Source of the DNA: Chrysaora quinquecirrha
Lineage: Eukaryota; Cnidaria; Scyphozoa; Semaeostomeae; Pelagiidae
Length of the DNA: 64,000 bases
Assembly: GCA_014526335.1 (NCBI GenBank)
Contig: JACTAT010000012.1
Location: 572,737-636,736, forward strand
Direction: 5' to 3'
The translations under genes were made by a program, and so were the position numbers. Positions 24,801-37,700 of this stretch are shown here, one piece after another (within the stretch, counting starts at the first letter, position 1; the number at the start of each line of letters is the position of its first letter). The notes under the pieces are model-generated. The model was not told where the DNA came from and searched no databases. It saw nothing but the letters and a program-made list of their open reading frames with translations.

Positions 24801-27800
24801 AGATTGCTGAATCCTTTTCCAAATACTTCATGTTCTTATTGGTTGTCGAATTGTATGTTGAAACTTCAGCAAGTAAGTTGACTTTATATGGTATAGTTAT
24901 ATGAAATAGATAAATTAGGGATTAATGATCCCTTACGATTCAGGTCAGTTTTGCAAAAAAATACAACATTATTCCCGACATGATGACTTTGTCACCAATT
25001 CAGAGGTGTGTTATTTTGTGTCTTAATAGACTGAGTTCCCAAACAACCACATTGCAGCTCGTGACTGCTAAACTGATTATATCATAAGAATAATTTTTTA
25101 TCAAACACAGATACAATAATATCAAGGTACAAAGTTCAGTACCTATCATAACAGCATGACAACACAGGTAACAACACGACCCTACAAACAATGATCCCCA
25201 GCAAATAACATTACTCAGCGTTGCGAAAATTCGTTACCCGCCCTCTCTTCACAAGTTACAAAAATTTAGATTTATAAATCGAGCTCTTTCTGTTGCTTGA
25301 AACTTTGTTACCAAAGAGTAGTTCAGAGGCCTCAATGTCTATAAACTCGACATTTGACATACCCAAATCAATAGCTTGGCATCTTTTGCACTAACAGGGG
25401 GCTGCCTCCTGGGCTGAGCGTCCGTACGAAATATGGGTCATTTACGACCACTTACAGGCAAGACTTAGTTTTCATATTCTTGAAAGGCAGCCAGCCCCGG
25501 GTTGCAAGTCTCGGGTTACAAGATACCATTTAGTACGAGTGTACTTAACTAGCATTCCTTTTTAAAGCATTTTATTCAAGCGAAAGTAACTACATTTTTT
25601 GTCCGAATATTAGAGTTCTATTTAAAGAGCCTTTGACAATAGTAGAACCAGTTAGCATACTTTATTGTTTTAAGACGTAAGCATAACAAAACGGATGGCA
25701 AAAAGTAGCCTTTAAGGATACATGAATATTGAGTACATTTGGAGCGTGGGTGGTAGCTGTCACACAGAAAACGAACTATCAAGAGATAATCTTCATACAT
25801 GATGTCACTTTTGAGTGGAGAAATTCTAATGTGCATTCTGAGATACCACTACCCCTAGTTGTTTTAGAAAGTCATGGTGAGCGGGGTTCTGTTGGGGTTT
25901 AGGTGCAAAACGGGGGTCCAAATCTTAGTACTCTGGTACAAAGTCTCTGCGGAGGAGAATACATTTTCCTGTGTTGATTTGCATTTCTACAAAAGCTGCG
26001 AGTAAAATCACTGTTAAAAACGTTGAAAAGAAGATATGGATGCAGAGGTAAGTTGAAAATTCGTAATTGTATGGTCACGTGACAATAAATCTACCCTTCT
26101 CCTTATACGGTAAAACAAAGAAGTTATCATGAGCATTCGTTAGTATGACCAAATTTGATACGTTTTGGTTAAAGGGTGGTGTAGTCGGTCACTTCAAACG
26201 CCACCAAAACTAAATAAAACCAAATTAATTTATAAATTTACTACAATTCAATCTTGAAATTCCGTAAAATTCCGAACAGAAGTCTTTGGCTATGATGGCC
26301 AAATGAACTTCTTCAAACATTTCAATTCAATCCTCCTTTTTGCTGATCAAACGTCTCACAACTGGATGGTATTTAGCGTAAAAAATTCGAGGGTATATAT
26401 TATGAAGGTGGGCTTATATTTGGGAGCTTATATTGGGAATTTTGCTGTATATCTTTTCCCAAAGTACATTAAACACAAAAACAACTATATGTCGTATGGC
26501 AGGTGCAATATTTTTCCTATTCCTCAGTCCAATTCCGCGATACCCACGTCGTAGACCCATATTTTGTGAGCAGTGCCAGGTGATGAAAACAACTTGTCAA
26601 CCTCCGTGCAGTCTACTTCCTTGTCGAAAATGGAAATGCTCGATCTCAATTCTAAAAGAAAACTTTTCAAACTCAAAGCGTTTTTTCAGCGACATTCTTG
26701 CAACTGGAAATTGTGATTCTAAATGAAATTCTAAGTGATTCTAAATGAAATTTTTTCTGATTGTTGCTCATCAAAAACCACGGGGCCTTGGGGGTTAGTT
26801 TGAGCGATCTCAATTTGGTTTTAGTCTCGCTTTAATTCTGTAACTGGGAATCATGTAATAAGTCTGTATTTCGGGTAGAAAAGGATTTTTATAATACTGA
26901 AAAAATCTTTAATATTTCAGTCCGAGGTTCACAAAAGCGATTCCCTGCATCAATTTCCGTGTCACAGAAAAAAAACTTTTGCATTTCAATAGGATCGAGT
27001 TAATGTGCAACACATTGTTCTCAATTATTTTCGTGATGCAACATAAATATTCAAAGCATTCGGACCTGAGTTAGCCTTTGTTATACGACCCTGTACGACC
27101 CTGTACGACCCTGAACCCCCCGTCGAAAACTCTACAAGTGTTGGCAAGACTTCTTATTTACATTAATGAGATAATTGCGACATGTCTGCCCAAGGTGAAG
27201 ATATCAATGCATTCTTTATCTTCTGCTCGGCTTTCATCCACTGTGTGCATTCTTGAAACTTGAAGGAAGATGCCAGAAGGCAGGGTTTTCTTGATACTCA
27301 AAAAGACGTTCATTTCGAAAATATTTATATAAAGATTACTGTTATTTCAATTCAGAAGACCAAGAGGAACATTTTGGTATAAATTTCGTTACATTTTTGT
27401 CAACATATGTCCCTTAATTTTCACATTCCAGTTGACCATTCCACTCCACTCCAGCACTCCATGTTTTACAGATTTTTCATCCGAAAACTCGCGTCTGGAA
27501 GCTGTCTGGGTTCTATTGTTTTGATCACGATGGTAATTTCATGAAATTGGTAGTATATTTTAGTAATATTATGACTTAGATAGGTTCAGAAGACTACGAG
27601 GAGCATTTTGATGTAATTTTTATGGCAAACATCCTAAAATAAGCGTATTCCATATCACTCCACTCCACTCCACCATTCCACTCCATAATTCCACACTCCA
27701 TGTTTTACAGATAGCCTTCGAAATTTGGGATCAGTTTGAACAACAAAAAAAAAACTCATTAGGAAACCATTAGCCAGCATGCGTTAAAATCTGGAACAAA

Positions 27801-28678
27801 CAGAAAAGCTGGGAACTCGTGGAATGAGTGGGAATAAACGGAACTGAATGGAACCATTGTAACATGCTGAAACAAAGTTGGAATAACTTGGAATCGGAGG
27901 GGACAAACGGGACGAAGTAGAAATCGGTGGGAATAAATGAGAACGAGAGGTGACAAGGTTGAACAAACAGGGAATCACTGAAGAAGATGAAGGAACAACT
28001 CAGAAAAAAGGAAATTACCGCAAACAAGCGAGAGCAAATTGAAACTAAATGGGGATCAATGACGATTGCGGGGGAAAACAGGAACAAAGCCTGAAACAGC
28101 TAGAATCACAGGGAACAATTGTGGAGATTGTTCCACACTGCAAAATGCAAGGTAATAGGCTTATTCCAGGCTGATCTGAGCTGATTGCATTCTTCAAACA
28201 TGGCTAATGGGTACCTTTAATTATGTCCGAGGGACATAATGAGAGGGTGTTTGTGGAACGCATGTATGGATTTATGTGTGTATGTATGTGTGTAGACGCT
28301 TTTTGTTGCCAAAATGTAACAAAAGATGAACCACAAATATGAGGAAGTAACTTTTGAAGTCCCCGTAAATGGATGTTATGCATACCAATTATATGACAAT
28401 TAGAAGCAATAACGAATTTGTAAACATATAGATGAGTCATTGTGGTTGAAGTCTTGGCAGAAGATTCTCGAAGCTCAATTAATTCTCAAAGCTCTGTATT
28501 TGCATATTGCATAAAAAATACATTTATTAGCCTTTTGCATTGAGCATGTTGTCGTCGATGTCCGAGGTCGTTCACAGATCAGTGCATGTCGATGTCATAT
28601 TTATTTCGATTGGGTTGTTGTTGTGGGAAGATTCTCGACGTTCTGATGCGTGCCAATTATCGTGTAAAGATGGGGGGT

Positions 28679-28718
<40 letters not shown>

Positions 28719-31700
28719 AATGATGATGATGATGATAATGATGATGATAATGATGATCATGATAATGATGATGATGATGATATTCATGATAATGATGGAA
28801 ATGACATAATGATGATTCTTGCGTTGATGATGATGATGATCATGATGATGATCATGATGATCATGATCAAGATCATGATGATGATATTCATGATAATGAT
28901 GGAAATGACATAATGGTGATTCTTGCGTTGATGATGATGATAATGATGATGATGATGATGATATTCTGATAATCATGGAAATGACATAATGATGATTGTT
29001 GCGTTGATGATGATGTTGATGATGATGATGATGATGATCATGATGATGATGATGATATTGATCGTGATGATGATGATATTGATCGTGATGATGATCATGA
29101 TGGTGGTCACAATAACCATAACGATTATGATTATAATTGCGATTTTTATGATGACGACGATGATTAAAGTCCTTCGGACATTGCGATAGCATTGCTATGT
29201 TTACTTGAATAAAATTGAAATTCAATAAAATAAACAAATTTAAAATCCACCATACTCATTTTAACATATTATAATTGAGGGGAATCGATCCACTGATCTC
29301 ATTGTTTCCAAACATGAAAACAAACATACTATACTAATCAAAGTACGGATGGGTGAAGTAAAGGGGATTATTTCTGCTGGAAAAACAACAGATCTATTGT
29401 TTTTATGGCACAAAATTCTAGATCAAAGAAGGGTTAACCCCAAAACCCTTGAAACGGGTTCAACTTTATTCTCAGGGCAAGACACTCTCAAGGAAGACAA
29501 CTTATTGTGTTTTATGTATATTATATTTGCACTATTTACATAGGCCTATCGACAATCCATACTTCTACTTTGTGACAATCTACGTTGAGCTGCAGCTACG
29601 CCCCCTCCACTGGCCTAAGCCAGGAAGTGGCTTACTTGACGTACGGTCTATTCACTTTCTGTTCTTTCTACAACTGACTCTCGAATTCTGTGCTCAAACT
29701 GTTATACGCACACGTATTTCCAGATGGTTAGTACCTTATGGTATGCCTATTTAAAGATATGCATTTCCGGTATGTTCCTAATGGCTGATTCACAACACTG
29801 ACGTAATGACTAATGATGGGGTGATAATTGACCTTTGAACTTTACACCAGTGATTTCAGGTGATTTTAACTTTTATAACATACGAATTTTTCACTGCTTA
29901 GGTTGACTATTGCAGAAATTCCAACTGACTTCAAGATACTGTTGCACGGAAATGCCAAATTATAATGATGACGACAATGATGAGAACATTCAAACATGAT
30001 ACGGCTTATAGTTTTTTTGGTGGTCAAGTGTACTTTAGCAAAAGATATACAGCGAATTTCCCAATATAAGCTCCCAAATATAAGCCCACCTTCATAAATA
30101 TACCCTTTATTTTTTACGTTAAATACCCTCAAATAGTGAGACGTATGATCAGCAAAAAATAGGATTGCATTGAAATATTTGAAGAAGTTCATTTGGACAA
30201 CATAGCTGAAGACTTCTGTTAGGAATAATATGGGATTTCAAGATAGAAATGTAGTAAATTGATAATTAGATAAGGCATCATTTAGTTTTGGTGGCGTTTG
30301 AAGTGACCCACAACACCATCCTTTAACCAAAATGCATCAATTTTGGCCATACTAACGACTTTTAACGATAATTTCCTTGTATTCCCATGTAAGGAGGAGG
30401 GTAGATTTATGGTCAAGTGATCAAACAATTACGAATTTTCAACTTGCTTCTGCATTCATTTTTGTATTCAACATTTTGCAACAAAGATTTTAATTGCAGC
30501 TTTTGTTAAAGTGCAAATAAACATAGAAAAAGTTATTCTCCTCCACAAAGGCTTTCTACCAGAGTACTAAGATTTTGAACCCCTGTTTTTGCACCTAAAC
30601 CCCAGTAGAACTCCATTCACCATGCATTTCTGTAATTGGTAGGGGTAGAGGTATCTCAAAATGCCCATTAGAATTTTTCCTCCCAAAAGTGACCCTTGCC
30701 TAAAAAATAACCTGGTCTTAAAGCTGATTTAAGACAAGTCAATCTTACTTTTCAAAAGAGCTGCCAAGATGGCCTGATCGATATCAGCACTGCCTTCTTC
30801 CATTTTGAAAATAGTTATCTTTGTGAAAGAAATGCAAATTTTATCAACAGAAAACTCAGATTACTAAAATCAGTATTTCAATCGAAATAAGTAAGTCGTG
30901 AAATTTTAACCCAATTCTTCCCGCGTTCTCAGGGAAAAGCCATTTCACTGCGGGTGGGGGCAAAATATGCCCACATATATTTAGAATACTATACTACATA
31001 GGGAAATAAAACTTGTATATAATAACAGTTAGTTGCTAATTGATCACGTAATATGTTGCCAAGTAATTACAAATAAGTTTCTCTGACCAAAACAAGCTTT
31101 ACGGAAAAACATCTAAACCTGATGATGTTCTACATGAACGAAAAGCTTCGTAAATATTTTATACATGATATATTGTTTATTTGTTTTTGATATTAATGGC
31201 TGCAATTTTTTATATTAAAATTTGTTGCATCAGAATTATCAATGAAATACCAAATAAATTTTATTTTTGAATAAAAATGGTATGCTTAAAATTGTTGGTA
31301 AGAAATATTCGGCTGAGCTACTCTGAATGCACATGTGAACTGCATTGAAACAACCATAAATATGAAATCATAGCAATGCAACTTACCAAATGCTTTCTTT
31401 CTACGCACTTTAATAAATTTGAATAAACTTTCAAGCAACCAGACTGATCCATCTCAGGGTATGTTTGTTCAATTTTTTTAAGAAGCTGCTTATGTTCTAC
31501 AACATCGCCCATGTCATACAGAGGCCTAAAAGAAAATCAAATCAACCCAACACTGCTATTCAATGCCTACTTGTTGCAAATGTTGAAAAAGGGCAAAGGA
31601 CATGGAAATTAGGATATTTTCACTCTCACTGCAGATTTTACTGCATTGCATGCGTGAGAGCTTTGTCAATGTAATGTAAAAATTCCAGATGCGAAAAACG

Positions 31701-34700
31701 AATCGTTTTTCTCCCGTATCTAATAAGTGTAACCGATCTTACTAATGGCCTGGCAAAACTAGGAGACATTGTGAGAAGTCTCCTACTTTAGCCACCTCGG
31801 AAACTTTGTAGCGCATAACAAAGTTGTAGCGAGAGACATACCTGGTTACTTGGACGACTTTGTTGCTCACATGTCAATCACATGTTTAACCAACCGGGAG
31901 ACACACCAAATACAATGTCGCACTTGACATGTCTCCTAATTAGCCGACGCTTAAGAGTATAGCCAAAGCTTATGTGTAAACAATGTGTAACTCTTCTTTG
32001 TTTTTGAAGTACACTAATTGCCATATAGATATTATGGTGACAGCCGGCACATCGTCTAAAGGCTGTACACGTTTATAACGATCATATTGCACTGTGTTAA
32101 TCTGAGCACACTGCCAATTTTCTTGAACAACTTCTCCCATAATTATATGCTCGCTGCTCTTGAGTAACTTGAGGACACTCTGGTACTTGAATGAAAACAA
32201 TGTGTAACCGTACTTCCAGGGTCCCGGGTGCACAAGTAAAGGAATAAACCACAATGGACATAGACGGGAGGGCACATTGAATCTATGCTGGACTAGTTTT
32301 GTTTTGCTATTTTAGTCTGTTCTATCTAGTCTACAGTTTTTCCTATCACCTTCCCACTCTTCACATATTTTCAAAGCGCATTTTGCGACAAATCCTTCAT
32401 GCCTGTATTTTAGTCTGTATCCATGTCAAGTAGTTCTGAAAAGGTGTTTATCAAGTGTGTAATCCAACCCGATGCCCGTCATGCTGAAAACGAAATAATC
32501 GTTGAAAAGGGAAAGACAATGATCTAATAAGATGGTAAAAATCAAATAAAACATCTGGCAAATATCAATCATACCCTTCTCCTTGTGAAACATTGTGGGC
32601 AAAAGCAAGCAGGTCAGCTGCTCTTCCACTATCCTTGATAACAACAACAGGAATTGCTGGATCTTCACTTATTGCTTCGTATACAGTCAAAATCGTATTT
32701 GGCCCTCCTTCCAGTACTAGTAACACAGCAGGAACTCTACCACGGTCTACAAAGAATTGAAATACTAAGCTACAGAACTTGTGACAATTTAAACAAAACA
32801 AATATCACCTTTCACTGTTGCTACAATATACTCAATTTCTAATAACCAGAAGTCATACGTCAGTACTGACAGTATCTTAGCTGACTGAAGTTGAACAATC
32901 AGTAAAATAGAATAAGTTAAAGCAATGATAGATTCTAATGGATCGTACTGTAAATCCGGAAAACAAACTCTACACAAAAAAGACCTTGTACCGCTAAACC
33001 AGTACTTTAGAGGCTACAAGCAGGTCCTCTTCATTAGGAACACCTTGACTGTGAACACCAGGTACGTTTTTGGGACTATATAAACTCAGCAACAGCAACT
33101 ACAATTCACAACAGTGACCTTCCATTTTCGCACATCACAGCATTACAGCGTTACAGCATTCTAAAACGTTGATAGATTCTAGGGATATACCATGTCCATA
33201 AACCGACTGCGTCAACAACAGAACGCAATTTTCAACAACACTCTAATGAAAAATCGTAAATTTGGTTCCTTAGAAATGCAAAAACTTATCGTACACTGCC
33301 GCAAGCACAAAGTGCTCTCTGCATCTAATCAAACAACTATAACTCTAACAAGTTATTCCTAAATTTTTGCTTCATTCATTTCTGCTATCAATTTCGCTTA
33401 TATTCATTCAATTCATTACGGTACTTCAACGTAATCAATTCAATTTAGCTTTAGCATTCCAATGTTTAACTTTTACTTCAAGTTCACATCAAAATTGTAT
33501 GTCCTTCCTTATCTTTTAGGCACTCATACCATATCTTAGTTAGTTCGATCTTTTCCCTATTCGCCATCCTTGAATCGGTTTCATTCTATTTATAGACAAA
33601 TCAAATCGTAATCTTAACATACCTAATTTTTTATACATGGTTCGTTTGACCATATCCAATTCCTTGTATCAACTTTAAATATCTGCGTTTTGTTGCAAAT
33701 AGTTAGTTCAGTAGAAAACTCGGTTAGAATAATAAACGTGTCATAACGTCGCTCTTTGGCACCGTGTTCTCTGCACATAAAATAGGAAAATTCTTGAACC
33801 ACGTTAGACAAAGGATGGAACATTCAGAGAACGTTCAAATACAGTCACTGTATTCTTAGAATCTATAAATGTAATTCCTAACATAAGTTGCAAATATCTC
33901 AGTTTGACAAATCGGCGAATGTCCAGATTTCTTCTGCATAAATAGCGATCGCCACTATCAATGAACGTCAATGCCATCAAAAAAATTATTTTATCTTCAG
34001 CCTTTTCAGACCAAACTGTTTTTTGGTTACTAACAGGAAAATATAGCCGTATATAAGAAGATTTATTTCAGGTGCACGCAAAATTCTAGAAATTTAATGA
34101 GAATACACTAGCCAAATGATGCAGTCAACAAATAGAAAGATAGCTATCTTGCGAAAGTCAAGCTGGTTTGTATAAATGTTAAAGGAAAACAAATATAAAT
34201 GTTAAAGGAAAACAATTCAAAGACGGATCCTTTTCAATCCCCAACCTTCTTTTCTTATATCTACGCTGGGCAGCACGTTCAGAAACCATCGTTTTGTGGG
34301 GAAATAAGGTGAGCAATAAAAAAAACAGATGTCTTTCCTTTAGTACAACTTTTCCAAAGTCTGGCAAAAATTTGAGCTATGTTTATCAAGCGCAAAGAAA
34401 ACCAGTCAATTAAAGTGTGCGCAATTGACATGTTTCGTTAAGATACTATAAATATGGTATAAATAATGTAGACATACTTTTGTCGACATCCATTTTCATT
34501 ATTCTTTTTTCAAGCTGCGCTCTAAACTTTATTTCAGCGCCATATTTATTAACTGTTCCATTATCCACCAGGAAGAAATGGGTGTGGTTGTTGTCGAGGC
34601 AGGCACCCTCAGATTTGACGCTGTTCGTCATGAAGTATTTAACTACCTGGTTCTGTTAAAAACAAAACAAAATTGAGGAACTAAAAAATATATCATGAAA

Positions 34701-37700
34701 CAAAGTTTCGTCAAACAAAAACTGAATATTTACGTAAAAGTGTCCAGAAAAACATCGTAATTTTAAGAAAAATTATATTAACTAGCATAACCTGCTATAG
34801 CCGTTAACACCGTTAAGAAAGTGCTGCTCCGAGGCAGAATGCAACCCGAATGCAAGTTTTGCAGGAGACTGCCATGAGTATATCGAAACCTAGTCAATAG
34901 AATAAACAGTGTTTACTCTATTGACTATGATCGAAGCGAATATCAAGGGTTATGGTTGTGTACTAGCAAGTAGTTTAAGTTGAACAAGAGTTTTCTTTTT
35001 ATTGCATAAACAATTTTACAAACTGTTAAAAAAGAGTCAGTTAAATGAAAAACAAATATTCGAATCAGGTATTTGACAAAATTAAGCTTTTAATGATCAC
35101 AATGGCCACTTTTGTTATCTGGTAATTTCATTATTTCACCTGATTAATATAGGCCTAAATGCTGAAACTTTGGCCCTTTTTATGTCCGAAGGACATAATG
35201 AGAGGGTGTTTGTGGAACGCATGTATGTATGTATCCATCCATAGACACACAGACGCTTTTTCTGCCAAAATGTAACAATAGAAAAACCAAAAATCCGAGG
35301 AAGTAACTTTGAAGTCGCCGTAATTGGTCATCATGAAAACCAACCATTTGAAAAAGGAATTTGTAAACAAGTAGATGATTCATTGTGCCAAGTATTTGGC
35401 AGAAGTTGTCGAAGTTCTTATTCAAGTACTGGAGATAATTGGATTTTTTATCCAATCAGAAAATTCTGAAAGTTCTCATTTGCATAATAAGACTAGAGTC
35501 GAATCTTCTGTTGCGTTCTTCTGCTGCGAATATTCTCAATTTTCTTATTGCATAACAAGATATTTACTGGGGAAATCCCGAAAGAAATGAGAGTTATCAA
35601 CTGCGTCATGGAAATGTTGTCTGAGACATTTTACTAAGACGTGACTCAGTTATTGTCCAGAAGATTCTCGAACTCGCTACAAAATATGCTCTTTAGAACA
35701 GATAGGTTGCTAATACCGTAACGGTTATGAACGATGATTATGATGATGATGATCATAATCATGATAACGTTGATGATGATGATGATGATGTCGATGATAA
35801 TGATAAGAATGGCATAATGATGATTGTTTCGTTGGTCAGCATGATGATGATGATAATGATGTTGATTATGATGATGATGTTGATGATGACGATGACAATG
35901 ATGATGATGATGATGCTGATGATGATGATGACAATGATGATGATGATATTGGTGATAATGATGACAATCAGATAATGATCATTGTTTGGTTGATGATGAT
36001 TATGATTGTGATGATGATCATGATCATGTTGATGATGATGACAAAGACGATAATGATGACGATGATGATAACGATAAAAATTTTGATGATGATAACTATT
36101 TCGATGATGATAAATGACGATTGTGATGGTGATTATTGTCCTTCGGACATTGCGATAGCGCGGCTATGTTTGTACATGCTGCAGCTTGTGAATTTGAAAA
36201 AGGCTTTTCGGTGGATCGCCAAAGCAATGAGTACCTACATCTAAAATTCTCATAAATGAAATAAATAATGTTTGGACTTTTGACTTAGGATATAACTTTA
36301 TTTTCTTTGCTGATTGAAGTTAAATATCCTCTCAATTTCATTTTGCTTGCCTTCACTTTGACGCAATTTTGTTGTTCACAGCAAGAAACGGACAAACAAC
36401 AACCGCAACAAACAGTGCCGCAAACACACACACACACCTACACACACACAAATTGACAAATATCCCGTTTGTGCAAGAACATACTGCTGCTACGCAGGCG
36501 CATCGCGCTACTTCGCAGCAATTACTAAATGCTGTTGCGTTATCACTTTAAGAGGAATGTTGCGTGGTGCTTCAGCAAAGTTAGAACAGTTTTGGAAAAT
36601 CTAGACTCGGATGCATGTAAACGTAAATTAGGCATGTAAATTAGCCATTTTTCTCACAAAACAGCCTATGTTGCAAAAATACAAAATGCAATCCATAGTT
36701 TCTGAAAGTGTGGACTCTGTTATTGTCTATATTGATTTCCTCATGTTGCCACAGCTATCAAGTTTTGAAAGACAGGTATCTGGCATATTGCTCTTTACAA
36801 CAGAAATTGTATACAAACCAAACGTCCAATTTTTGTGTATTCTTTGCATTTTTTGCATATTTATGTGCGAACTCTTTAAATTTGAAACCTTTAAAGTCAA
36901 TTTTCACGTCACTTCTTATTTTATAACAAGAAAAACTTTTGAAGGCTATTCTCCGGGCCTCTCACTTCTGTGACAATGATACATTTTTGAGATACAATGG
37001 AAAAGCCCAGTATGAATAGGGTTAATAAGCGTTCAAATTTTTGATAAAACATCATTAGTTGCTCCCGCTAAGATTAATATTCAGATCAGTTCTGCGAAAA
37101 TAAAATCCCTATGAACGGGACTTTAATCCTAGTTGAAACTACGCGTTAGCGACTTGAAAAGAGACGTTGAAAACTACTTTCACTTGATGTATCTCTCAAA
37201 TTACAAAAACGAGGGACAAAAATGAGGACACCTTTCCTGTAAAAAGTAACACCTTTTTCATACCATCGGTAAACGAGATTTTAAAGATGGAAATACGAAA
37301 ATTTATACAAGATAAGAATAACTGGCATCAAACACTTAGTACATATTAAGCATACAACCATTACTCACGGGGTGGTCTGCGAGTTGCTTTTTGTGCTCTA
37401 CAATTCCCCATGTAGCAATTCCAATACAGTAAACCCCTCTCCGGGCTTCACCAAAAGAAGATGCTTGAGAATTTTTCGCTGCTCCTTGTAAAGCTTCTCC
37501 AACATGTTTCATAACACCCGTATTTGTCCCACCAGTTATGACCCATGCTCCTGTTGTCTGAGCAACCTGCAAGTACGACCAAATAAATGAAAGGGAAAAA
37601 TCACAAGGCATTGTACCTGGAGGAACTTGGCAGCCCATCGTTCCTCAAGTAGGCATTTATTTAATTGTAGAGTTCTGGCACAAGACCGGTTGATTTCAGC

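Noticed and set aside
26303..26726. Plus-strand frames with [19 protein letters not shown], and the similar minus-strand frame at 29866-30192
   Set aside because: They are copies of the same dispersed repeat, but the downstream reading differs by frameshifts, so coding constraint is not supported.
27759..28087. Three overlapping Phe/Ser/Pro-rich minus-strand frames
   Set aside because: All three phases are open because the DNA is a degenerate GGAA(T/C) repeat. None looks like a protein family.
28572..29237. 221-codon His-rich minus-strand frame, the longest in the window
   Set aside because: Reads through the GAT core and the ends of a satellite-cored element that recurs elsewhere with a different core.
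31085..31160. CTGATGA...GAAA arrangement suggesting a hammerhead ribozyme
   Set aside because: There is an extra base between the CTGATGA core and stem II, and stems I/III with a proper cleavage site do not form.
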